Part shown: positions 53,101 through 64,000 of the stretch, piece after piece
Layout: each line of letters opens with the position of its first letter
Numbering within the stretch: the first letter of the stretch is position 1
Assembly (NCBI RefSeq): GCF_028389875.1
Contig: NW_026907681.1
Span: 1,550,001-1,614,000 of the forward strand
Direction: 5' to 3'
DNA from: Rhea pennata
Lineage: Eukaryota; Chordata; Aves; Rheiformes; Rheidae
Length of the DNA: 64,000 nucleotides
The notes under the pieces: generated by a model
The model's database searches: none
The model's input: the letters and a program-made list of their open reading frames with translations, nothing else
What the model was told of the DNA's origin: nothing
Position numbers and translations under genes: made by a program

Positions 53101-56100
53101 CTGCACGGCGCTGCCAGTCCAGGACTGAATAGCTGACGGCATCTGTTACTCGGACAGGGACCAAAGGAAACTCCTCGATGATGGGAATCCCACTTGCCAG
53201 TCGTTTCAGGTCCCAGTTAGACTGCACAGCAAGAAGTGTGGGGCCCCGGCGCTCATCCTACACAAAGGAGGAGAGAACATGCCCTGGTACATCCCTTCAG
53301 CCGGCACCTCTGCTCAGCAGGAAACCAGCTGTGTGAATGAGTGCTCACATGCCCCATTCCTGTAGTGGTCCCTGGTCCTCCACACAGTAGAGACAGTGTA
53401 CTCAGAGTCTCTTGAAGCACCTCCCACTGAATAACCAGCTCCACAATTGAGAGCTGGGGTTTGGGGGTATGATCTAGCCTCACTGCTTGCATTGCGCTAT
53501 GTAAGCTCACCCCAGGCAAGCCAGAGCCCGCAGGCAACATCCATTTTTACCCTTCAACTTTGGAGCACTAGCTGTGTGCAGAGAGCTATGCTTAGAGGCT
53601 GCTTGAACTGCTGGACCAATGCCTTCCATGCAATGTTTTCCTCCTCCCAGGTACCTGCGCTGACAAGGTCTCAGTGGGGACCTCCCTCATGCCCTCAGCT
53701 CATACCTTGCAGCCCTGCAGGAGCCGCTGAATGGCTCTGTAGACTGTCTTGAGGTCGGTCTCAGCACGCACTTCAAAGGTGTGCTTGTCTGGAAGCAGTA
53801 GTTCTTCGCCCACTTTTTCCAGCACAGCACTGCACAGCACAGTACATGTTGGTGAGGTTTGGCATCTGGTTGCTGCGTACCTGTACCAAATGCAAACGTG
53901 ATCAGAGGGAACAGGGTTCAAAAGAGACAGGCTCCAGGCTGCAAATTTCAAGGAAGCTCTTTCCTCTACACATCACAATGCTTCACGTGACAGTTGAGGA
54001 ACAGACCTGCTTGGTACACTTCAAAATACGAGAATCCCTGCTGCACAGCAGTAGACATCTGTGTCTGTGCAAAGAAACCGCTCAGCTCCAAACCGCTGCC
54101 TGATCCCCTTGCGTTCCCTCCCAAGCCTTTAAGCCCTACTCTTACCGTGTCCAGCACAAACACTGCAGCTTTGCGCTGAGAGGGGATGAAAAGGCCAAAG
54201 AGCGCTTTGTTGCCCTGGGAGCTCTGGTAGAGGTAGATGTGGCGAATACTTCCTAGAGACACAGAGCAAACATGCAGCATCAATAGTATCTTCAAGCTAT
54301 TTGGTCCTGGGTACACTGACAAGCCTTCTCCTAGGGTGCCTTACCTGGCTCCAGCTAAGTAAACTGAGCCAGAGAGCGCATTTCCAGGTGTTCAGTGTCA
54401 AAAGTGTCAGCCTCTCGCCCTGTGAGGTGTCTGACAAGCTGCCTGCTGACCATGCACACGCAACCCAGCTGGATCAGGGCTCAGAATAGTAACGGCACCT
54501 GTCGTGACAGGGACACTCAGATAATCCTCAAGCCACCAAGTTTTGAACTGCTTAACGAATCAATATCTTCATTAAAAGCAGGCATCCCAGCTGCCCATCT
54601 TCATTTCAGACTTACAGCATTAGAAGCACTAGTACATTTAATCTTGGTCTCACTGCTTTCGTATGTCTACTACTGAATACAGTTTAGGTTCTTCTTTGCT
54701 CTTTCTGAACTTTAAAAAGTGGTATCCTATCCTTCTTTCTGGAATACAGAGGTTTTATCACTGCACCCTGGCCTATGTACATGCCACATGCTGGGGTTTT
54801 CCTCATCTTTACTCGAAAGAACTCCCATACCTTTGCAGTTCAACTGCTAGCAAGACGGTTCTGGTTTGGTTTAGAGGAAACTCACTCTTTCCGTTCAAGT
54901 GCCATCTTTTCCCAGAGTCTCCTAATTTCAAATAAATCTAAACCTCTTTCCCCTAAGGGGTTGGAAACCAAACAAGTATCTTTGCTCATATAAAACTGGG
55001 CACATTTCTGAGAAAGCTACTCGAGAGGGTCTTTCGTTTTAGCGTCTTACTAACTTGTTTCATTTTGAGCTCCCATGCCTCTACCTGTGCCATTGGTACA
55101 CAGACCAGTCAGCTACCACTCAGCACTCCTTAAAGGATGAGGAAGGAAAACGAGCACCTGGAAGCGTTACCTGAGTCTCATACACTCCCTCAGCGTCTGG
55201 AGCAGACAGGTCTGCATTGATTTCATTGATGTGCTCTTGGTACATGTCTTCAGGGACTGAGTAGTCGTAGAGATTGTAAACCAAGTTTGAGCGGGGCAAG
55301 ATCCAGTTCACCTGCCAGGAAAACAGACACACTCAGCAGGGCACCTTGCTTCAGGCTGTGCTCCTCCCAACAGCAGGGGAACCTTAAAGGGCAGCAAGGA
55401 GTTGTAGTTTGAGCCAGCCTTATGTTTCCAGAAACATGCTGACTCAGGAAGCAATCTAGCTGCCGGTGCTGGTCATTCCTAAGACAGTTAGCGGGATTTA
55501 TGCTTTGTCCACATTGCAGTAACTGTCAACCTGCTTTCTGGTCAGGCTGAGATTAGCAGCAGGCAAAAGGGACTGCATTAAGGCGCATTAGCAGGGCTGG
55601 ACAGGGAGGTCTTGTGAGGCAAACTGCCCATAGTATCTGCCCGCAGTGGCTGGAGCAACTTACATGAATTCAACCAGCTGTTTTCCCTTGTAGAAGCAGC
55701 AGGGTCAAAAACATGACCCCCACCTTCCTGTAGACAGCTCCCTCCTCTGGTTTTGCAACGCGCTGATTGACATAGAACACTCTTGGGATGCTCAGTCTGA
55801 TACAGTGCAGGTCGCTTCCGATCACTGCCCACAGCCTCAACAAGCCAGCCTGGCTGCTCTCAGCAATCTGCAGGACAGGGTGATTTAAGTTAGCTTTGCT
55901 GGAGAGATGCAACCCATTCTTAGCTCTTACATACACGCCATGGAGCACTTCTGGGATCTTCAAAGGCTCTACTACCTCTGACTTTGTTCTCCAAATAAGG
56001 AGCAATTGGTGACCACAAAGACAGCAGTGGACCCAAAGATTCATTGCTCTCAGCTCTGGCATCTCCACGTCCTGCTATTGTCCTACAGGTACAGTGAAAA

Positions 56101-59100
56101 AAACTGTTCTGCCAGAGGAAACGTCAGAGCATGAATGAAGACAGCTCTGACTGATCTGCAGGCAGCACATTGCATTGTGCTTCTGAAGGGAAGAGGACAC
56201 CTGGTAAAGGCTCAAACACATCTCTTAGCTTTGGGCTAGCATTAGCTAACAAATTCATGCCATTGTCTGACTTTAGCCAAAGCATTTGGACATGCTGCAT
56301 TAGGTGTCCCATCTCCAGCTCATGGTTACACACAGAGTCAAAGGCTGCATGTGACCTTAAACCAAACAAGACTTTTCTGGAAGATGAGAAGTGTCACAAC
56401 AAGAGGCTGGGTCTCAGATAGCAGAGGCAACCAAGCATAACAAGAAATTAAGAAAATGCTTGGATTGTACCATCAACTTCTTCATGCTCGCATTGACTAA
56501 ATCTAGGATTCAAGGCACACTTGCCCAGCTCCTCAGCTGAGCCCTCCCCACACAGGCTCTACACAGAAGTCCCAGATTTGCAATCAAGCACGATCATTTG
56601 AGGACCTCATTTCCTTACAAAGCTTCTCTGAGCCTGAGGCTATGCAGTCCCACATGACCTTCAAGGAGGTAAAACTAAAGTAGGATTGAGGTTAGCTGTC
56701 CCTGAAGTTCAAGGTTTGACTACAGGTATTGCAAACATGAGGCACAGGGCACTGAACTGGCCTCTGTGAGGGGTTAAGAGTGGGCCTGCCTTGCTGCCTG
56801 GTACCTGCACAATCTGCCAGGGCAAGTCCAGGATGCCGCATGCCGTCCTGTACACGTAGCTGCTCAGTCCTTTGGAGAGGGTATCACGGATTATGCCTCC
56901 GCCTGTCATCACTCCACCATCCTCCAGGCGCCGCTTCTTCCGATGCTCCTGGTGCTGCCGAGCCTGCAGCTCCCATTTCTTCTTGTGGTAGCACAGCCAG
57001 ACCAGTTGTTCTTCCTAATCAGAGAGAGAGTACATGAACAGGAACCACAGAAATTAGCACGCATCTCCTACACATGAGGATCAAGCAATCTAAAGCCGAG
57101 CCCTTCCACCTTCAGATCCTGATCATGTTACTGGCATAGCTGTAAAGTTGCCATTGGCCTGACTTTCTCTGCTAGTGGGACTCTCCCGGTAACATTTCCC
57201 TTTGTAGTTTTCAGTCATAGAAGCGCAGACGGTTTCAATAAACATACAGCTTGCTACGCCCTGTTCCCTAGCTAGCTAGGCAGATGATCATACTCCTAGG
57301 ATGTTTCCTGGATTCCTCCTGCCCAGTCTACTTCACTTACCTTAGTAGTGCCCATGGCAGCAGGTGGGTCCAGGATCTCTCGCCAGGACTGCGACAGTTC
57401 CAGATACTGGAACATCTGCTGGCTTTCCTCTGCCGTACGGACCCGCTTCCGTTTATTTGCAACTGGAACCAACGGCTGAAGGGGCTTAGCAGCCCCCAAA
57501 TCCTCTACGTCTCAAATCTGGGAGCTTGGTGTTCCCCCCTGGTGCTGGTTAGGGGAAACGACAGCAGGAAGTTTTGGGTGCTGAGGACACAGTATCAGCA
57601 AGAGAGGCCCATCAGCACAGCCAGCTCCTTTCTCTCACTCTTATTACCTGTCTCTTGTCTTCAGAAGTGAAGAGCTCATTCATTTTCTTTTGTCTGTACA
57701 CTCCCCGGAGTCTTCTAGCTTGTGAGACATGGAACAGTTCTCTGAGATCAGCTCAAACAGCTCTCAATCAGGCATGTTGGCAGCCTGAAAAAAGGAACAA
57801 GGAAAAGAAAACACTATCAGGAACCTCATGATCAAACCTCATTGCTATTATATACATGGAACATTTAAACCGATTGATATGGCTGTCTTTATGAGGAGTT
57901 TGTGAGCAATCTCTGCTCCAGTTGCCAACATGACCTATGGAACATAGAGATCATGGACATGAGGTCTGCATCAAAACTCCTACTGTGAATGCAATACTTT
58001 GAAATGATGTTGTACGGCAAACTCTTAGTGGGCCCAGCTCTGTAGTGCCAGATGCAAAATACAAAGGGGAAGTGCTCCCAATAAACTCCCAAGCAGAGCA
58101 GTCGCTCCGGCTTTTCATCTCTCCTGCTCCCCGGTTTGAGGCTCTGTTTTCTGGCATTGTCTCTGCTCTTGCTGGTTATTTTAAAGCTAATCTCTTCTGG
58201 CCTCCTCAGAAAAGATTCTGCAGGCAAATGGTTCTGCCATCCTCTGTCTCAGTGAGTGGCTCTAGAGAAAGTCCTTGGTGCAAGAGGGCCACCACGCTAC
58301 CTCTGTGAAAGAGGTGACTGGAGGACAACGCTTACCCACAGTTAAGCGGTAACAGCTGACAAAAGTGCTGTAACAACAGGTCTGGTGCTAAAAGACCCTA
58401 AAGAGCAGCCCTAGAGAATCAAAGAGGCAGAAATTACATACAAACAGCCATCAGAGGCACAATGGACCAACCATTCTCTTCAGACAAAGTCCATCCTCCC
58501 TACAGTGTTAGGGTAGCTTTGACCTTCTCTGGCCCCAACCTGGGAAGACAAACATGCAGCGGATGCATATCCTGCAAACCCTACACTCACCTTGCTCTAC
58601 AGTACATCCAACCAGTAATCAGCCACCTTGGCTACAGAGGCAGAGACCTCCTCCAGTGTGGTGCCTTTCAGAAAGGCCTCAAATACAGAAGACTGGAATA
58701 TCTTCACCAACTGCAGCTCTCCCCATTGCTTCACCTCAAACCCTTTCAGTTCAGCCAAGGATCCATCTTCATTGAAGACTGCATACCTAGGATATAGACC
58801 AGGTTTTGCACAAGCTCTGTGCCAAGGAACACATCTCCCAGGATGCTGCTTACTACCCTCCTGCCAAAGTACTTCTAGTATTGCCAAACCAGGCAGCCAC
58901 CAGGTAAATTAATCCAAGCTGTGGGGCTCTGGACTAGCAGGATCTAGGCATATTTACACAGCTAGAGACAATAACATCATGAACTACTTCACCTCCAGCT
59001 GCAAAAGCACATCAGCCTCTGCCCCCAACTTGCCAATTCTAACTGGCAAAATGTTCTTAAATGCACACAAATAAAGGGCAAGAAGTGAGAGTCAGGGTGA

Positions 59101-61661
59101 GAGGAGTAGAGAAGTGGAGTGAAATACTAGGAAAAGCCTTATACAGGAGAATGAAGCTTTGTTTGGAAAACAGGAGGGGACGCTGGCAAAATGGACTCAG
59201 AGGAAACTGGACATCGCTATCGAAACAACTATGACAACACACTGCCCTCTTTTTTTCTGTCGTGTTTCTTGGATTTCACATGCCTGCCAATTATTTGTAT
59301 GGCTCAATACAACCATCACAGGAAGCTTCAGTGGAACAGAGGTGAGACTCAAGCGTACATTGCTTTGTCACCCCTCCTCCAGGCAGTCTTTTCTTCCTCA
59401 GCTGGCAGCGGTACCTGCCAGCCAGCTCCACACTACTGCTCTTTCCACTTGGAGAGTGAGCAAGAAAGTGCACTTGCTGACATCCCAAGAATCACAGGAA
59501 AAAATCAAGGGCCCCTGAGATAAAGACTCCTATGAGCAGAGTTCATTCAGTGCTTGACATCCTCTTGACTTCTGCGATAGACTCCCTTGGCATGCAAAGG
59601 CACTCACAGTGGATGCTGGAGTTCATCCAACAGAGACATTCAAGCAGAAACAAACATACTCTTGTACGAACAGAGAGTGCTGGAGGACAGTGACAGTATT
59701 TTCTGAACCCAGACCCAGGTCTGTGGGCAGTCCTCTCGTGATTGCTCGTGCTCGTATTTAAGCAGGCTGCATGAGAAAGTCAGTGAAGTCAAGTGCAATT
59801 GCTTTTCTATACCATGATGGCACTGGCAAGATCCACTCCTTCCCCTAGATGGGGATTAAAGTGGAAACCTCTGGGAAAAGTATTACTAGAGGTCTGTAAA
59901 CTTGAGAGAGGGACAGACAGAGATTAGGGAATTTAAAGAGAAAAGATAGAAAGAAAAATCAAAGTTTGCCTGCGCATCTCAGAACCAAACAGGGAGACCA
60001 TGACTAATCAGAAAGTTTGAGAAGTGCTGTTTTACTGTTATCTTCAGAAATTTACTGTCAGATGTGTCAATTAAGGCCAGGGCATAGCTGGATTCAAAGA
60101 CTGATCTCATGCAGGGAACTTGCCGTTTAAAGACAGCATGATCTCGGTGGTACGCAGCAACAAGCAAACCAAACATGCTGCCAGCTCCAGAGGACTGGCA
60201 ACATGGGGCAAGGACTAACACGCCTCAAATGTAGTCAAGGAAAAGGACCCTCAATCCCTTCCCTTGGGAAGTGGTGATTTTTCAAGCTTTGAACTCTTAC
60301 CTTTTCTTCAGCTTCTTGCCTTCCTCCTTGGACGCTGAGAGGATCATGGCCAAGTAGGGCCCATCCACTTCAAAGAAGATGCTGTTCTCTGAGTGTGTGG
60401 CATAGGTGAGAGAGGCTGGGTCCGCCAGCTCCTGGTACTCATCATTTGTGAAGCCTTCCTGCCGGCACAGCCCCAACAGAATAGCCTCACTCAACAGCTC
60501 GGCTGATTATACGAGCAGATAGCCCCCAGATACATCATCCTGTCTGAAGGGATCACTGATGGCCTTTGTTCCTTCCCGATGATGGGAAGGATCAATCCCT
60601 GCTCCCCTGAGGGAGCATAACTTACCCTATCTTAGCAGAGAATAAAGTATCCTGATTCCTTGTGACCAAGCAACTCCTTGGAAACCTACAGAACAATTTA
60701 GCAGGTAGGACTCAAACATGGGACCTGAAGAAAAGTGCAGGAGACTCTAAAGTCACTTCTTTTGGCTCATAGCCATAAATATCTGAGCAAGCAGAGCATG
60801 GGACCTTGTTGATTTGACTCCTACTGCTTCTGGCAGTCTATGTACAGAAGCACACACCAACCCTGGTCTCTTACACTATACCCTCTCTGCTATATCAGAG
60901 TCTCTCCTTCCACTCAAACGCCAGTTTGAGCTATGGGCTGTGCAGGGCAGAGAGTAGCTGTGTAGCAAGCAAAGCTGTCAGCCCCAACGTCCTGCTCATT
61001 ACACAGGGGACCAGAGACAAAAGACAGGCTGTCCTCTGGGCTGAAGCCAACTCCGAGAACAAAGATGCATACTCCACTGCCAGTAGAGCTACTCCCTTCA
61101 CAAGAACTGCCTGATTGGCTTGCAGGCCTACAGAAGGCTAAAACATTTTCTTCCCTTTCACTGTTTTTACCAGACTGTACAGCTGGCTGGTACAGATGCC
61201 AGACTCACCTTCACAGGGATGTTCAGCATGGCACCTGGGTAGCAGATTGTTACCTTCGGCTTCTTTGCGTTGGTTGACTCGATGACAAAGTTTTCCGGGA
61301 AGCTGTTGGGAAGCACACACCAAATCCCATCTCTATCCAGTTCTAGAGGTCTCCTAAGAACGGAAGAAAAAAAATCACCATCAGGAAGAGATTGGAAAAT
61401 ATGCCAAAGAACTGTTCTCTGTCCACAAGTCAGGCAGAGGCAGTGTCCTTTCTGCAAAGGAAGTCCTAGTCATACAACACCAGTTGCATTAATAAGCCAT
61501 GGCAATGTCAGAAACCTGAATCTCCAGAACACCAGAGCTTCCACTGATTAATCCCACATCTATCCCACTGCTCCTTTTCTCTGCCAGTCAAATTCTGCCC
61601 TTACCCATCTGCTCACACTACATACAGGAGAACCTTTCTTCCTCAGCTCAGCACATACTCA

Positions 61662-61799
<138 letters not shown>

Positions 61800-63439
61800 T
61801 TAAGCACAGCTGCGGGGAAGCGCATCAGGTCGTACAGAAAATAAAGTCTCAGGGCAAAAAAGACAATCACAGCAGCCCTCAGGAGATCATTTTCCTTTTC
61901 CTTCCCTGTGATACTTCACACACCCTGAAGAATCACCTATAGACAAACCCTGCCATTCATCGTCAATGCTACAGGGCCTTGTTTAGCAAAAGTCCCTGCT
62001 AAGGGGACTAATAAATAAGAAGTCATTAGTAGGAACAAAAAAAAGTGTTACAGGGATCACCTATCATTCCCCTTATGCTTTGGAAGCACGTTAACAAGGT
62101 GAGAGCCTCACTAGAACAGCTCTGGTTTACAATGCTCCTTGCTGGAGGACTCCAGCAATGACCACAGGTGAGACTCACCCTTTATGCATGACATAGCCAT
62201 AGAAAGAATTGAGGACACACTTGTGTGCCAGCTGCAGGGAGTCATAGAGGATTTCCATATTCTTGCAGTGCTTCACTTCAGAGGCATCGCCTGTCTCCAC
62301 AGCCGCAGACAGCTTTTTCTTCCACACCTGATGGCAAGAGGCAGTGTCAGGACAACCCTACATTCCACTACAGGCAGTACCAACATCCAGATATTCCCCC
62401 CACCACAATCCTAATATGACACTGTGATCCTAGAACAGTATCAGTTATTAAGATAATTCCTCTTTCTTTCTGCTCTTTCTTTTGCATTTGAGGGGGAAGC
62501 GTTGGGCACAGGCATTATGCTATATTATGGAAGAGTCTTGCAGCATCAACTGTAACTCACACCCATAGTTAGAATTACCTAATCCCAGCAGAACTGCCAT
62601 CCTACATCAATTCTGTCACACCACGTATTGTGCTGGCAAGAACTAAATGCTTGCAGCAAGAGATTAGATCGAGACTAACAGCAGAACCATTTCAGCAGAA
62701 AAGGCCTCCCAGCCACCTCCGTGATTCATGACAGAACTAGCAATAACTGCAAAGCAAATAGCTCTTTATTAAACTCTTCCAGAGACAGAGTCCCAGCGTC
62801 TTGTCATTTCTTTCAACATATTAGCAACTACATTTCAGGCTCCTCCCTCTGCCACAAGACTCCAAACATTTGAGAACTAGAACATGCTGCTTCTTTCTCC
62901 TAGAATCAATCACTTCTTAGCCTAAGATCAATTGTTTCTCTGCTTGTCTCATCTTTCTCTTTGAAAAGTACCCTACACTGAACACAAACCAGATCACAAA
63001 ATAGTTGAGCTGAGGATTTTCTAGATCCAGTAAAAGCCAAAAAAAACCCAGCTGTTTTCTTTCCTAGCACTGAAAGTGATTGCATCAGAGAGCTAGGAAC
63101 CACTGTGGCAGCAGCTGTTTAGGATTCAGCAGGGGAAAAACCTGCACTTGCACCAGAGCTGTCAGGAAAGCTAATATTTCTTACTGACCATACAGATTGA
63201 GCAAAATGATCCTTTAGGGTTCAAGTTTTCAGTGAGAGGTGAGGACCTTCTAGCTTTGGCAGCCCAAATAAAACAGAAATTCAAGCCCAGCACCTCATGC
63301 AGCCCCTTGAACTCACAGCGACAGTCTCTGAAAGCTCGTACACTGTCTACATAGAAAGAGTTCTCTCACTGGCAGATGGTGGTGACACGCTCCTCCACCT
63401 TGGTGACGTGGATCTGCTCATAAGCCTTGCGGCAATAAT

Positions 63440-64000
63440 CTAGTAAAGGGAATAAACAGAGAAAGCTTTCTCAGAGATCAGTGCCCCACTATGGATGGGA
63501 AGGATGAACACAATGGCATCGGGCAAACCACACAGATCCACAGATCTGAAGCTTTCAAGGCACCAGTCTGAGAAAAATTCCATCAATGCAAATAAACATC
63601 ATAGCTAGGAAAGCAAGGAAGCAGACCTGCTACAAAGGCAAGGGGAGGAAGATACTAATATGGGGAGAAACAGCACCTCTCTATAGAGATGCAAAGGTGT
63701 GTGTGGGAAATAAATTGCCCATGAGGGCTCATCCACAAATTCAGACTCTGCTCAGAGCCCCCACTAGCTAGATGCTTCTGCTGAGCAGTACCACTTTAGG
63801 AGCAAAAAGTGAAAGGATATCGACACATGTGTTTCACTGACATGCTTAATGAGTGCTCATTAAAGAACAACAACAAAAAACCCCAAACAAAATATCACCT
63901 TCCATGTGTCTCAGCTCAAATACATGACTCTCAGTGAGAAAAGAGAAACACTGAGACAAAAAACAGCACTTGCCTCCTCCTCAAAAAACGTACAGGAATT
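63440..64000. other. POLE-like intron at the right edge, copy B
   Basis: Partner of 22528-23088. It is intronic sequence; the next exon (at 23252-23398 in copy A) is beyond the window. Confidence 0.8.

Overview
The window looks like nuclear DNA from a sauropsid, most likely a bird. It carries a chicken-repeat-1 (CR1) LINE tail, compact vertebrate introns, a strong CpG island and long GC-rich stretches. The tail-to-tail pair P2RX2 (+ strand) and POLE (- strand) also matches the gene order known from vertebrate genomes. No prokaryotic gene, CRISPR array, structural RNA gene or new molecular system was found.

Layout. Bases 1-5.4 kb hold the 3' part of a P2RX2-like gene (ATP-gated channel; exons 4-11 in human numbering), with a CR1 fragment in the intron after exon 6. 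Bases 5.4-7.5 kb are the interval between the two 3' ends. Bases 7.5-33.6 kb, minus strand, hold a full-span copy of POLE, the catalytic subunit of DNA polymerase epsilon, with 42 recognisable exon remnants from start codon to final stop. Bases 33.25-34.3 kb are a CpG-island promoter with CCAAT boxes, GC boxes, E2F-like sites and a YY1-type element. From there to 36.1 kb I see no gene. Bases 36.3-37.2 kb are an isolated extra copy of P2RX2 exons 4-5. Bases 37.2-40.1 kb hold repeats and no recognisable gene. From 40.1 kb a second P2RX2-like gene starts (exon 2, then exons 4-11), followed from 48.4 kb to the right edge by a second POLE copy, cut off by the window.

The main result is twofold. 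First, bases 1-23,088 recur at 40,922-64,000 in the same orientation. I spotted only about 25 single-base differences and one 9-base indel (roughly 0.1 %), and simple-sequence tracts compared had the same length. This is either a very young tandem segmental duplication of about 40.9 kb or two near-identical haplotypes placed in tandem by the assembler. Second, the duplicated genes are already dead. POLE keeps its exon order, promoter and many motifs, but has eight in-frame stops in recognisable exons, several frameshifts, lost splice dinucleotides, three groups of missing exons and an out-of-frame fusion of two exons that are not adjacent in human. P2RX2 has lost its Asn-Phe-Arg ATP-binding motif, a conserved cysteine and several splice donors. 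Both copies share these lesions wherever both are visible, so decay came before the duplication.

POLE is essential for replication, so a working copy should lie elsewhere in this genome. This locus is best read as an unprocessed, segmentally duplicated pseudogene block, possibly in a region tolerant of decay such as a sex chromosome or a microchromosome end. That placement is inference only. The genes here do not form a working pathway.
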